Below, piece after piece: positions 53,270 to 61,531 of a stretch of DNA of 64,000 bases (the stretch's first letter is position 1; every line of letters starts with the position of its first letter). Source of the stretch: DASSUC01 sp035649895 (GTDB lineage: Bacteria; Actinomycetota; Actinomycetes; Mycobacteriales; Micromonosporaceae); NCBI GenBank assembly GCA_035649895.1, contig DASRIS010000064.1:1-64000 (forward strand), in the 5' to 3' direction. Under the pieces are notes generated by a model. It was not told the DNA's origin. It did no database searches and was given only the letters and a program-made list of their open reading frames with translations. The position numbers were made by a program, and so were the translations under genes.

Positions 53270-53686
53270 TCAGTCCAGCCCGGGAAGGTCATCAAGGTAC
53301 GCTGTGGCGCCGCGCCCCAGCTGCGGCGCCCGGCACGCCACCAGCAGGCCCCGCTCCGCCATCCGGCGCGGGTAGCAGGGCCAGGGGCTGCGGCAGGCCC
53401 GGCAGGCGCCGGGCCGGGTCCAGCCAACCCGGTCCCCGCCGTGGTCCCGGTCCCCACCGTGGTGCCAGTTCCCGCTGTGGTCCCGGTCCCCGCTGTGGTC
53501 CCGGTCCCCGCCGTGGTGCCAGTCCCGGCTATGGTCCCGGTGGCCGTGATCTTGGTAGACACCGTGGTCCCGGTAGACAACGTGGTCCCGATAGACCCGG
53601 ACGGCGAGGCGCCACAGCAGCGGCTGCACCGCCGACGGCGGTGGGGAGTCGGGCGGGTTCTCGGGGTCGAAGGGTAGCTGGCTCAT
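53270..53686 (-). CDS. His-rich repeat protein with a CxxC and a CxxxxxC
   Basis: 138 residues from ATG 53686, with AGGAG 6 nt upstream. The N-terminus MSQLPFDPENPPDSPPPSA is followed by about 50 residues of six-residue repeats (RDHSGD, NWHHGG) encoded by an 18-bp minisatellite. The C-terminal part has CRACRSPWPCYPRRMAERG, four nearby cysteines, then LGRGATAYLDDLPGLD. Metal binding by the His/Asp array or the Cys cluster is possible but untested. It is divergent from the XRE regulator and upstream of metF. Homologues without the repeat probably exist near similar regulators, from memory. Confidence 0.6.
   Translation of the reverse strand: MSQLPFDPENPPDSPPPSAVQPLLWRLAVRVYRDHVVYRDHGVYQDHGHRDHSRDWHHGGDRDHSGDRDHSGNWHHGGDRDHGGDRVGWTRPGACRACRSPWPCYPRRMAERGLLVACRAPQLGRGATAYLDDLPGLD
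53423..53599 (-). repeat. 18-bp minisatellite in the His-rich gene
   Basis: Six adjacent 18-bp units at 53441-53548 of the form GTGGTCCCGGTCCCCGCT, with partial copies either side to 53599. Two unit types alternate (GTGGTCCCGG and GTGGTGCCAG). All keep the frame and encode His/Asp/Arg/Gly six-mers. Confidence 0.9.
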
Positions 53687-53825
53687 TGGCGTCTCCTGCC
53701 GGCGAGGCGGGCACAGACCGCGGTGATGGGCCCGGGAGCCGCCACCGTCCGGTGCCTGGGCCCCGTGCCGACGCCAGCAAACCGTCGTACCGGCGCGGTA
53801 TGAAGGAGCCAGCACGGGGGGCCGT

Positions 53826-53855
53826 TCCCGGGGCCAGCCCCCACTGGCCCCGGGA
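53826..53855. promoter_or_regulatory. 12-bp inverted repeat in the His-rich/XRE divergent region
   Basis: Perfect arms TCCCGGGGCCAG and CTGGCCCCGGGA with a 6-nt loop, near the middle of the 315-bp gap. It could be an operator or a cruciform/hairpin; no T-tract. The rest of the gap shows nothing recognisable. Confidence 0.4.
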
Positions 53856-54001
53856 GCGACTGTGGGCCACGGCCCAGGGGCCAGCGCGGTGCCGGCCCGG
53901 TGGGGCCGGAGCCGCGCTCGCCCAGGCGCCCCCGTGCCGGCAACAACCGGGGGTTACGAGGGGGTTCCCGAGCACGGCTGGTCGCCGGAGGAGAGCCCTG
54001 C

Positions 54002-55498
54002 ATGCCTGAGACACCGCACGGTCCGGCCATCGAGTCGATCGGTGCCCTGCTGGCGCGCCTCCGCACCGCCCGGGGCATGTCCCAGCTGCGCCTGGCCGAG
54101 CTGCTCTGCGCCGCCTCCGGCGTGGCGACGGTGACCCGGCACGAGTGCTCGCGGTGGGAGCGCGAGGAGCGCATCCCGACCGGGCACTGGCTGCGCTGGC
54201 TCGCCCTGGTGCTGGAGGTCCCGCTGGAGGAGCTCGAGGCGGGAGCCGCGGCGGCCCGGCGGCGGCGCGCCCCGGAGCCGCCCCGGCACGAAGCCCCGCT
54301 GTGGACCCCACCGACCGCTGATGCGGTCGCCGCCGAGCTCGACCGCGCGGCAGCCGACGACCTGCCCCGCCTCGCTCACGCTTGGCTCGCCGAGGTGCTC
54401 TCCGGCAGCCCCACCGCCCACCCGCTGCCGGCCGCAGGGCACCAGCGGCCCGCCACGCCACCGCCACCAGCACCAGCGACGCGGCCGGGGCTGGGGCTGG
54501 GATCGGGACCGGGTGCGCCGCTGGCGGGGACGGGCGCGGCAGGATCCGTGCCCGCCACCGGCGCCAGCCTGGACCTCGCCGCCGCCCGGCTGTCGGAGCT
54601 GCGCCGCATGGACGACCTGTTCGGCGGCCTGGCGCTGGCCGACCTGGTCAACCGCGAGCTGCACGCCTGTCTCGCGCTGCTGCGCCCGCCCCGCCCGGCC
54701 GGGCGGCACCGCCGCGCGCTGCGCCTCGTCGCTGGGTTCGCGCAGCTGGCCGGGTGGGTGCTGGCCGACTCGGGGCGGGCCGCGGTGGCGGCCCGCGCCT
54801 ACCGGGCGGGGCTGCGCACGGCGGTGGCCGCCGGCGACCGGGCGCTCGCTGCGCACCTGCTCGGCTCAGCCAGCCACCTGCTGGCCGGCAGCGGCAAGCC
54901 GAGGCAGGCGCTGCTGCTGGCGCAGACCGCCTACGCCGGCACGCGCCGTACCGCCACCGCCGCCCTGCAGGCCCTGCTGCTGCACCGGATCGCGTTCGCC
55001 GCGGCGGTCGCGGGTGAGCGCCGGGTGAGCGAGCGGGCGCTCGCCGCCGCGGAACGCACCGCGGACCGGCGCGAGCCAGGCCGAGAGCCGTCCTGGCTCT
55101 ACTGGCTGGACGACGCTGAGCTGACCGCGATGGGCGGCCGGTGCTTCGCGGCCCTCGGCCGGCCGCTGCGCGCTGAGCCGTTGCTGCGGCCGCGGCTGGC
55201 CGGGCGGTCCGGGACGGTCCCGCCGCGCACTGTGGCCATCGACGGCGGCTGGCTGGCACAGGCCTACCTGGACGCGGGCGAGGCTACCCAGGCGTGCGTT
55301 ACCGCGACCGAGGCGCTGGTGGCCGCGGTGCGAGCCGGGTCAGCGCGGGCCGCGGCACGGGCGCTGGCCCCCGGTCCCCGGCTGGCCCGGCTGCGCGACC
55401 TGCCTCCGGCGCAGGAGTACGCCGACCTGCTGGCACTCGCCCGGCCCCTGCTGCCGGCCACAGGGGCCGACCAGGCAGGACACCAGTACACCGGCTAG
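54002..55498 (+). CDS. XRE-family regulator with TPR-like C-terminal domain
   Basis: 498 residues from ATG 54002 (GGAGGAGAG upstream). Residues about 10-75 are a helix-turn-helix: IGALLARLRTARGMSQLRLAELL, ECSRWEREERIPTGHWLRWLA. A Pro/Ala/Gly-rich linker spans about 135-200. The remainder is helical and TPR-like (LVNRELHACLALL, AARAYRAGLRTAVAAGDRALAAHLL, LLAQTAYAGTRRTATAALQALLLH). Such proteins regulate development or secondary metabolism in actinobacteria; the ligand is unknown. Followed after 11 bp by the polyprenyl synthase gene. Confidence 0.85.
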   Translation: MPETPHGPAIESIGALLARLRTARGMSQLRLAELLCAASGVATVTRHECSRWEREERIPTGHWLRWLALVLEVPLEELEAGAAAARRRRAPEPPRHEAPLWTPPTADAVAAELDRAAADDLPRLAHAWLAEVLSGSPTAHPLPAAGHQRPATPPPPAPATRPGLGLGSGPGAPLAGTGAAGSVPATGASLDLAAARLSELRRMDDLFGGLALADLVNRELHACLALLRPPRPAGRHRRALRLVAGFAQLAGWVLADSGRAAVAARAYRAGLRTAVAAGDRALAAHLLGSASHLLAGSGKPRQALLLAQTAYAGTRRTATAALQALLLHRIAFAAAVAGERRVSERALAAAERTADRREPGREPSWLYWLDDAELTAMGGRCFAALGRPLRAEPLLRPRLAGRSGTVPPRTVAIDGGWLAQAYLDAGEATQACVTATEALVAAVRAGSARAAARALAPGPRLARLRDLPPAQEYADLLALARPLLPATGADQAGHQYTG

Positions 55499-55509
55499 GT
55501 TCATAAACC

Positions 55510-56580
55510 GTGATCCTTGCATCAATGGACCTTGCGGAGCTGCGGCAGCGGATCGAGAAGGCGCTCGCCGCGTTCCTGTCACAGCAGCGGGACCGGCTGG
55601 TCTCGATCGACCCGGCGCTGCTGGCGGTCGCCGAGGCCATGGACGCTTTCGTGCTAGGTGGCGGCAAGCGGCTACGGCCGGCGTTCGCCTACTGGGGCTA
55701 CCGGGGTGCCGGCGGGACCGACTCGGACGCGGTGGTCGCCACGCTCGCCTCGCTTGAGCTGTTGCAGGCCACCGCGCTGATCCACGACGACATCATCGAC
55801 TCCTCCGACACCCGCCGGGGTGAGCCGTCCATGCACCAGCGGTTCGCGGCCCTCCACCGCGGCGGCGCCTGGCACGGCGAGCCGGCAGCGTTCGGCGCCG
55901 CCGCGGCGCTCCTGCTGGGCGACCTGAGCCTGGTGTGGTCGGACGAGCTGCTGCACTCCGGCGGGCTGGACCCGGCGACGCTGGCCCGGGCCCGGCCAGT
56001 CTTCGACGAGATGCGCTGCGAGGTGATGGCCGGGCAGTACCTGGACGTGCTGACCCAGGCCACCGGCGAGCTGTCGGTGCGGCGCGCGGCGCAGGTAGCG
56101 TGCTACAAGTCGGCCAAGTACACAGTGGAGCGTCCCTTGCTGCTGGGCGCGGCGCTGGCTGACGCCCCGGCCGCCGTGGTCGACGCCTACTCCGGGTACG
56201 GCCTGGCGCTCGGTGAGGCGTTCCAGCTACGCGACGACGTGCTCGGTGTCTTCGGCGACCCGGCGGTCACCGGCAAGCCGGCCGGCGACGACCTGCGCCA
56301 GGGCAAGCGCACGTTCATGGTCGCCGCGGCGTACGAGGCCGCAGGTGAGGCGGACCGGACCACCCTCACCCGCTGCCTGGGTGACCGCTGGCTGGACGAG
56401 GCGGGCGTGGCCGCGCTGCGCCGGCTCATCGTCGACACCGGCGCGCTGGAACGGACCGAGCGTCGCATCGACGAGCTGACCACCGCCGCCCGGCAGGCGC
56501 TGGCCTGGGTGACGCTGGAGCCGGCCGCCATGGAGGCGCTGACCGAGCTCGCCACCGCAGCCACCTGCCGGGCGGACTAG
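55510..56580 (+). CDS. Polyprenyl (geranylgeranyl/farnesyl) diphosphate synthase
   Basis: 356 residues, GTG start. First Asp-rich motif LIHDDIIDSSDTRRG, second region FQLRDDVLGVFGDP with GKPAGDDLRQGKRT, and GGGKRLRPAFAYWGY for substrate binding. It condenses IPP with allylic diphosphates. Chain length cannot be assigned with certainty. Lycopene cyclase genes nearby suggest supply to carotenoids; a mannosyltransferase that uses polyprenyl phosphate follows. A TAGGTT box 8 nt before the GTG is a possible leaderless start. Confidence 0.93.
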   Translation: MILASMDLAELRQRIEKALAAFLSQQRDRLVSIDPALLAVAEAMDAFVLGGGKRLRPAFAYWGYRGAGGTDSDAVVATLASLELLQATALIHDDIIDSSDTRRGEPSMHQRFAALHRGGAWHGEPAAFGAAAALLLGDLSLVWSDELLHSGGLDPATLARARPVFDEMRCEVMAGQYLDVLTQATGELSVRRAAQVACYKSAKYTVERPLLLGAALADAPAAVVDAYSGYGLALGEAFQLRDDVLGVFGDPAVTGKPAGDDLRQGKRTFMVAAAYEAAGEADRTTLTRCLGDRWLDEAGVAALRRLIVDTGALERTERRIDELTTAARQALAWVTLEPAAMEALTELATAATCRAD

Positions 56581-58284
56581 CTGCACCCCGACCCTGCCCC
56601 GAAGCCCCCGCTGCCGGCCGGCCAGGCGCCCAGGCCAGCAACGCCGCGCGGGTGGTGGTGTGCCGCAGCGGCCGGGCTCGGGCTGCTCGCCGCTGCGGCG
56701 TTCGCCGCCGGGGCGCTGCCCGGCACCGACCCGGCCCTGGAGATCCGCCGGACCGGGCTGCCCGACGCCCCCGCCCGCTACCTCGCCGGCCTCGGCGCGT
56801 GGCTGGCCGGCTGCAGCCTGCTGGTCGCCGCCTGGTGGCGGCTTGGGGACGCGGCCCGGCGCGGCACCCGTACCGCCGGGCGGCTCGCAGTGCCCAGCAC
56901 GACCGGGCGGCTTACCGTGCCCAGCGCGACCGGGCGGCTCGCAGTGCCCAGCGCTATCGGGCGGCTCGCGGTACCCGGCGGGCTGGCGGCGCTGCTGCTG
57001 CTCGTCGCACCACCGCTGGGCAGCCGCGATGTCTACGCCTACGCCTGCCACGGGGCGCTCGTCCTGGCCGGGCACGACCCGTACGCAGTCGGCGCGGCGG
57101 CCGGCTGCCCATGGGCCGACGCCGTGCCGCAGCTGTGGCGGGACACGCCAGCGCCGTACGGCCCGGTCGCCATCGCGGCCTCCACCGGCGTGGCGGCGCT
57201 CGCCCGCGCGCTGCCGGTGGCCCCGGACGCCCAGCTGCTCGTCGCGGTCGGCCTGCTGCGGGCGCTCGCCCTGGCCGGCGTCGCCATGATGGCCTGGTAC
57301 GGCGCCCGCCTAGCGGCCCGGATCGGTGGTGACCCGGTCGTGGCCGTCTGGCTCGGTGCGGTGACCCCGCTCGTCGCGGTGCACGCCGTCTCCGGTGCGC
57401 ACAACGACGCGCTGGTCGCCGGCTTGGTGCTGGCCGCCCTCTCGGCCGCTCTCTCGACCGCCGCCGGGACCCGCCCGCAGCCGCAGGCCCGTGCCGCCCT
57501 GCTGGCCGGGGTGCTGCTCGGGCTCGCCGCGGCGGTGAAGGTGACCGCGGTCGTGGCGGTGCCGTTCGCGGTGCTGCTGGCCGCCAGTGCCGGGCGGTGC
57601 CCGAGCCGGGGCGGGGCGCCCAGCCCGCCCGCCGCGCTGGCTCGGGCCGGGGCGCTGGTCCTCGGCGCCGGCGCGCTGGCCTTCGCCGCCGCGTCCACCG
57701 CCCTTGCCGCCCTGCCCGGTGTCGGGCCGGGCCTGGGCTGGGTCGCCGCGCTGGGGCGTACCGGCAGCCTGGTGCAGTGGACCTCGCTGCCGACCGGGGT
57801 GGGCATGGCCGCCGGGTACGCGCTTCGGGCGCTCGGCTGGCCCCAGGCGTACGAGGAGGCGGTGGCCGTCGCGCGCGCGCTGGGCCTGGCCGCGCTGGCC
57901 GCCGTACTCGTGGTGCTGTGGTGGCGGGCGTGGCGGGTGGCGGCCGGGGCGCGCGAGGTGGTGGCCGCCGGTGGCGTGGCGATGGCGGCGACCGCGGTGC
58001 TCGGCCCGGTCTTCTACCCGTGGTACGCGCTGGCGCCGCTCGCCGTGCTCGCCGCCTGCACCGTGGACGACCGGGCGCGCCGCTGGCTGGCCGCGCTGAC
58101 CGCCGCGCTGACGCTGCTCGTGCTCCCCTTCGGCCTGGGCCTTGCGGTGCTCACCAAGCTGCCCGGCGCGCTGCTGGACGTGCTCGCGGTCATCGCCGTG
58201 GCGACCTGGTGGTGGCGTCGCCGTCATGGCGGCTGGGGGCGTCGATACCGCGGCGGCCCCACCAGACCCACAGCGAGAGCGTGA
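56581..58284 (+). CDS. MptB-like polyprenol-phosphomannose mannosyltransferase (start unclear)
   Basis: A GT-C membrane glycosyltransferase with many helices: ALLLLVAPPLGSRDVYAYACHGALVLAGHDPYAVG, PAPYGPVAIAA, VSGAHNDALVAGLVLAAL and VLGPVFYPWYALAPLAVLAAC. The frame opens immediately after the polyprenyl synthase TAG in the same frame; hydrophobic coding (AAAAGLGLLAAAAFAAGALPG) starts about 35 codons in. No ATG, GTG or TTG occurs in frame before GTG 56890, which would remove the first helices. CTG 56581, CTG 56611 or read-through of the TAG are possible. The linker has 27-bp repeats (56878-56979). Confidence 0.8.
   Translation: MHPDPAPKPPLPAGQAPRPATPRGWWCAAAAGLGLLAAAAFAAGALPGTDPALEIRRTGLPDAPARYLAGLGAWLAGCSLLVAAWWRLGDAARRGTRTAGRLAVPSTTGRLTVPSATGRLAVPSAIGRLAVPGGLAALLLLVAPPLGSRDVYAYACHGALVLAGHDPYAVGAAAGCPWADAVPQLWRDTPAPYGPVAIAASTGVAALARALPVAPDAQLLVAVGLLRALALAGVAMMAWYGARLAARIGGDPVVAVWLGAVTPLVAVHAVSGAHNDALVAGLVLAALSAALSTAAGTRPQPQARAALLAGVLLGLAAAVKVTAVVAVPFAVLLAASAGRCPSRGGAPSPPAALARAGALVLGAGALAFAAASTALAALPGVGPGLGWVAALGRTGSLVQWTSLPTGVGMAAGYALRALGWPQAYEEAVAVARALGLAALAAVLVVLWWRAWRVAAGAREVVAAGGVAMAATAVLGPVFYPWYALAPLAVLAACTVDDRARRWLAALTAALTLLVLPFGLGLAVLTKLPGALLDVLAVIAVATWWWRRRHGGWGRRYRGGPTRPTARA
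56878..56979 (+). repeat. 27-bp tandem repeat in the mannosyltransferase gene
   Basis: 3.8 copies of a 27-bp unit starting GGGCGGCTCGCAGTGCCC, encoding GRLAVPSTT-like nonapeptides between the second and third membrane helices. Confidence 0.9.
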
Positions 58285-58537
58285 GCAGGACCAGCGCAAA
58301 CCCGAACGCGAGGTCCTCGACCGGCGCGTACACGACCCGTGGCCCGAGGACCGCGTCGGGTGCGTAGCGAACCACCCGGCGGCCGGTGAGCACGCCGTTG
58401 CTGAGCAGCTGGAAGAAGAGCACGACCGGGTACGTCGCCCAGAACACGCGCCGCAGCACCAGCCGGGTACGCAGGACCGCCACGTCCAGCACCACCGTGA
58501 CCGCCACGCCGAGCAGCGCCGCGGCCGTGTAGCTCAT
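58190..58537 (-). CDS. Lycopene cyclase domain protein, CrtYd-like subunit
   Basis: 115 residues from ATG 58537. Three membrane helices: LLGVAVTVVLDVAVL, FWATYPVVLFFQLLSNGVLTG, and DLAFGFALVLLTLSLWVWWG. The NGVLTGRRVVRY and PVEDLAFGF motifs are typical of the second half of heterodimeric CrtYc/CrtYd cyclases. It overlaps the crtYc-like stop by 1 nt. The 3' end overlaps the convergent mannosyltransferase gene by 95 bp. Confidence 0.85.
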   Translation of the reverse strand: MSYTAAALLGVAVTVVLDVAVLRTRLVLRRVFWATYPVVLFFQLLSNGVLTGRRVVRYAPDAVLGPRVVYAPVEDLAFGFALVLLTLSLWVWWGRRGIDAPSRHDGDATTRSPRR

Positions 58538-58866
58538 CACGGCTCGTCCCCGGCGGGCCAGTCCAGCACGGTCCGCACAGCCTCGAAGCCGAGCACCGCG
58601 CAGAACGGCACGACCAGGAAGAACAGCAGCTCCTCCAGGGGCAGGCCGCCGGGGAGCACGATCCGGGTGGTCTGGGCCGGGTCCAGCGACCAGTGCCCGG
58701 CCGCGAGCGCGGCGATGTCCCACAGCGCGAACCCGAGGGCCACCGGCACCAGGGTGAGCCCGAGCCGCCGCCAGCGGCACAGCACGCCCACCCGCAGCAG
58801 CGGCTCCAGCCAGATGGCGGCCAGCAGGCAGCCGCCGAGCACGAACAGGTAGGTCAGGTGCCGCAT
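58537..58866 (-). CDS. Lycopene cyclase domain protein, CrtYc-like subunit
   Basis: 109 residues from ATG 58866. Three membrane helices with LTLVPVALGFALWDIAAL and GGLPLEELLFFLVVPFCAVLGFEAV; the PLEELLFF motif is the catalytic-type glutamate motif of CrtYc/d proteins. With the CrtYd-like partner it would form beta or epsilon ionone rings on lycopene. The start codon and first codons lie in the first unit of a 29-bp tandem array, so the true start and the 5' leader are unusual. No Shine-Dalgarno sequence is visible. Confidence 0.85.
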   Translation of the reverse strand: MRHLTYLFVLGGCLLAAIWLEPLLRVGVLCRWRRLGLTLVPVALGFALWDIAALAAGHWSLDPAQTTRIVLPGGLPLEELLFFLVVPFCAVLGFEAVRTVLDWPAGDEP

Positions 58867-58995
58867 GGCACAAAAGGGTAGGTCAGGTGCCGCATGGCAC
58901 AAAAAGGTAGGTCAGGTCCCGCATGGCACAAAGGGGTGGGTCAGGTGCCACATGGCACAAAAAGGTAGGTTAGGCGCCGCATGGACTGAAAGGCC
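58851..58995 (-). repeat. 29-bp tandem array copying the crtYc start region
   Basis: Five units of 29 bp at 58851, 58880, 58909, 58938 and 58967, plus a partial. Each contains GTGCCGCATGGCAC, an inverted repeat that includes, on the minus strand, the ATG CGG CAC CTG of crtYc. Each unit therefore presents a copy of the crtYc initiation codon. Confidence 0.9.
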
Positions 58996-59014
58996 AGGTC
59001 AGTGCCGCATGCGG

Positions 59015-59362
59015 TCAGAAGCCGAGGGTCTGCGCCCGGCGCTTGACCTCGGTGGCCTGGTCGCCGGCGAGGGCGTGGGCAGGCGTGCCGGGCAGCGAGT
59101 CGTCCAGCCGGTAGAGCCATCGCAGCGCCTCCTCGTCGCTGTAGCCGGCGTCGTGCAGCAAGGTCAGCACGCCGGGCAGGTGCTTGAGCACGGTGCGGTT
59201 GGCGACCAGCTCCGCGGGGACCCGCTGGACGCCGTCCCGGCGGAGGGCGAGCAGCGCGCCGTCCCGGATCATCTGGTGGACCCGGGTGACCGGCACTTCC
59301 AGGCGCTCGGCGACGTCGGGCAGCGTGAGCCACTCGGCTGGCTCGGCGGCGGGTTCGGTCAC
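59015..59362 (-). CDS. Rv2175c-like DNA-binding protein
   Basis: 115 residues from GTG 59362. A MerR/HTH-like N-terminal part (EWLTLPDVAERLEVPVTRVHQMIRDG) and the C-terminal EEALRWLYRLDDSLPGTPAHAL match the Rv2175c family, a DNA-binding substrate of the kinase PknL in Mycobacterium tuberculosis. Here it is divergent from, and 115 bp from, a PknL-like kinase gene, conserving that pairing. Phosphorylation sites cannot be named from sequence. Confidence 0.88.
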   Translation of the reverse strand: MTEPAAEPAEWLTLPDVAERLEVPVTRVHQMIRDGALLALRRDGVQRVPAELVANRTVLKHLPGVLTLLHDAGYSDEEALRWLYRLDDSLPGTPAHALAGDQATEVKRRAQTLGF

Positions 59363-59477
59363 GGACCTACCCTGCCACAACTCGCGGTAGCCACGGGCGC
59401 GCCAGGTCGTAGTCGCAGCGTGCCAGCCAGCCTGCCCCTGTGTCGCCGCGCGCCCGGGGCTCCTACACTCGCTCCCG

Positions 59478-61430
59478 ATGGACACGCAAGTCGCCGACCC
59501 GCTGCTGGGTACCGTGATCGACGGGCGCTACCGCGTCCGGGCACGGGTGGCCCGGGGCGGGATGGCGACCGTCTACACCGCCACCGACGAGCGGCTGGAG
59601 CGTATGGTCGCGCTCAAGGTGATCCATCCGGCGCAGGCGCGCGACCCGCGGTTCGTGGACCGCTTCACCGACGAGGCGAAGACCATCGCCCGGCTCACCC
59701 ACCCCAACGTCGTCGCCGTCTACGACCAGGGCAGCCACGCCGGCCTGCCGTACCTGGTGATGGAGTACGTGCGCGGCCGCACCCTGCGGGAGATCCTGGC
59801 CGAGCGGCGACGGCTGAACCCGGTGGAGGCGCTGGCGATCCTGGAGCAGATGCTGGCCGCCATCGCCTCGGCGCACCGGGCCGGGCTGGTGCACCGCGAC
59901 GTGAAGCCGGAGAACGTGCTGGTCGCGGAGGCGCCGAGCGGCGGCGCCGGCAACCTGGTCGACGCGGTCGTCAAGGTGGCCGACTTCGGGCTGGCCCGGG
60001 CGGTGGAGGCCAGCGCCCACGACGCCGGAGGCCAGCTCATGGCCACCGTGGCCTATGTCGCGCCGGAGCTGGTCACCGACGGCCACGCCGACCCGCGCTC
60101 CGACGTCTACTCGGCCGGCATCGTGCTGTTCGAGATGCTCACCGGCCGGGTCCCGTACGAGGGCGGCCGGCCGGTCGACATCGCCTGGCAGCACGTCGAC
60201 CGGGACGTGCCGGCCCCGTCGAAGTACGTGGCGGGCCTGCCGCCGGCCCTCGACGAGCTGGTGGCCCGGGCCACCCGGCGCGAGCCCGGGGCCCGACCCA
60301 GCGACGCCGGGGTGATGCTGGCCGAGGTCCAGGCGGCCCGGGACGACATCGGCATGGCCAACGCCACCACCGCCATCCTGCAGCCGATGGCGCAGCCCAC
60401 GGTCATGGTGGCGCCGGTGCAGCCGGCGCAGCGCCCACCGTGGGCCCGGCTGCCCTCGTCCCGCTCCGGCCCGGGCCGGCGGGCCGCGCTGGCGCCCCCG
60501 TCCTCATGGCGGGACCGGCTGCACCACCTGCACCAGCGGATGCTCGGCCACCCGCAGGGCCGCACCGGGATCGTCGCCGGCATCGCCGTGGTCGCCCTGC
60601 TGCTCGCGGCCGGCGGCTGGTGGTTCACCCTGGGCCGCTACACCACCGCCCCGGCCTTCGCCAGCCTGCCCCGGGCCCAGGCCGAGCAGAAGGCGGCGAC
60701 GGGCGGTTTCAAGCTGGTCTTCGACGACGGTCGATACGACGAGAAGGTCGCCAAGGACGTGGTCCTCGCCCAGCGGCCCGGCCCGGGCGAGCGCATCCGC
60801 AAGGGCGGGCAGGTCACCCTGACCCTGTCCCTGGGCCCGGAGCGCTACCAGGTGCCGGACATCATCGGCGCGGAGTACGAGGTGGTAGCGGCGCAGCTGC
60901 GGGAGATGAAGCTCGTGGTGCAGCGCGCCAACGACCGCTACAGCGACACCGTCCCAGCCGGCAGCGTGCTTGCGGTGGAGCCGAAGGTCGGCACCGCACT
61001 GAAACCCGGCGACAAGGTGACGGTCACGGTGAGCAAGGGCAAGGCCCCGCTCACGGTTCCCAACGTGACCGGCAAGAACGTCAACGACGCCCGGCAGGTC
61101 CTGCAGGCCATGGGGCTCGTCGTGGAGGTCGAGGAGGTCGACAGCCCGAAGCCGCAGGGCGAGGTGGTCGAGCAGAACCCGGCCGACGGCGCCGGCGTCG
61201 AGCCCGGCGCGACGGTGAAGCTCAAGGTGAGCAAGGGCCCGCCGATGGTAGCCGTACCGGACGTGACCAGCGGGCAGAACGTGCCGTGCCGCGACGCCGA
61301 GGCCGCGCTGCGCAACGCCGGGCTGACCGTCGCGGTGCAGGGCAACATCGACGCCATCGCCCGGGTGCAGAGCCCAGGGCCGGGAGCGCAGGTGCCCTCC
61401 GGCACCCAGGTCACCATCGTCTGCCTGTGA
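59478..61430 (+). CDS. pknL: PknL-like Ser/Thr kinase with PASTA repeats
   Basis: 650 residues. The kinase domain (about 15-285) has the glycine loop VARGGMATVYTA, VALKVIH, catalytic HRDVKPENVL, ADFGLA and DPRSDVYSAGIVLFEM. A membrane helix (GIVAGIAVVALLLAAGGWW) near 375 is followed by four PASTA domains to the end (VPDIIGAEYEVVAAQL, VPNVTGKNVNDARQVL, VPDVTSGQNVPCRD). PASTA repeats bind muropeptides or lipid II, linking cell-wall state to signalling. TACACT lies 8 nt before the ATG, so a leaderless start is likely. Divergent from the Rv2175c-like gene. Confidence 0.92.
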   Translation: MDTQVADPLLGTVIDGRYRVRARVARGGMATVYTATDERLERMVALKVIHPAQARDPRFVDRFTDEAKTIARLTHPNVVAVYDQGSHAGLPYLVMEYVRGRTLREILAERRRLNPVEALAILEQMLAAIASAHRAGLVHRDVKPENVLVAEAPSGGAGNLVDAVVKVADFGLARAVEASAHDAGGQLMATVAYVAPELVTDGHADPRSDVYSAGIVLFEMLTGRVPYEGGRPVDIAWQHVDRDVPAPSKYVAGLPPALDELVARATRREPGARPSDAGVMLAEVQAARDDIGMANATTAILQPMAQPTVMVAPVQPAQRPPWARLPSSRSGPGRRAALAPPSSWRDRLHHLHQRMLGHPQGRTGIVAGIAVVALLLAAGGWWFTLGRYTTAPAFASLPRAQAEQKAATGGFKLVFDDGRYDEKVAKDVVLAQRPGPGERIRKGGQVTLTLSLGPERYQVPDIIGAEYEVVAAQLREMKLVVQRANDRYSDTVPAGSVLAVEPKVGTALKPGDKVTVTVSKGKAPLTVPNVTGKNVNDARQVLQAMGLVVEVEEVDSPKPQGEVVEQNPADGAGVEPGATVKLKVSKGPPMVAVPDVTSGQNVPCRDAEAALRNAGLTVAVQGNIDAIARVQSPGPGAQVPSGTQVTIVCL

Positions 61431-61439
61431 CGCGAGCCA

Positions 61440-61531
61440 GGACGCGGCTGTGATGCCAACCGGGACGCGGCTGTGATGCCAACCGGGACGCGGTCGTGAT
61501 GCCGGTCGGGACGCGGCTGTGATGCCAGCGG
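61440..61531 (+). repeat. 23-bp tandem array ending in the nfo start codon
   Basis: Four 23-bp units (61440, 61463, 61486, 61509), each GGACGCGG(CT/TC)GTGATGCC followed by five or six variable bases. The last supplies GTGATG at the start of nfo. The array fills the gap between pknL and nfo. Confidence 0.9.

Noticed and set aside
53441..53548. 18-bp repeats considered as a non-coding satellite
   Set aside because: They keep the frame of a gene with a good ribosome site and encode regular six-residue units.
58851..58995. 29-bp repeats considered as a CRISPR array
   Set aside because: The units are directly adjacent without spacers and derive from the crtYc 5' end.
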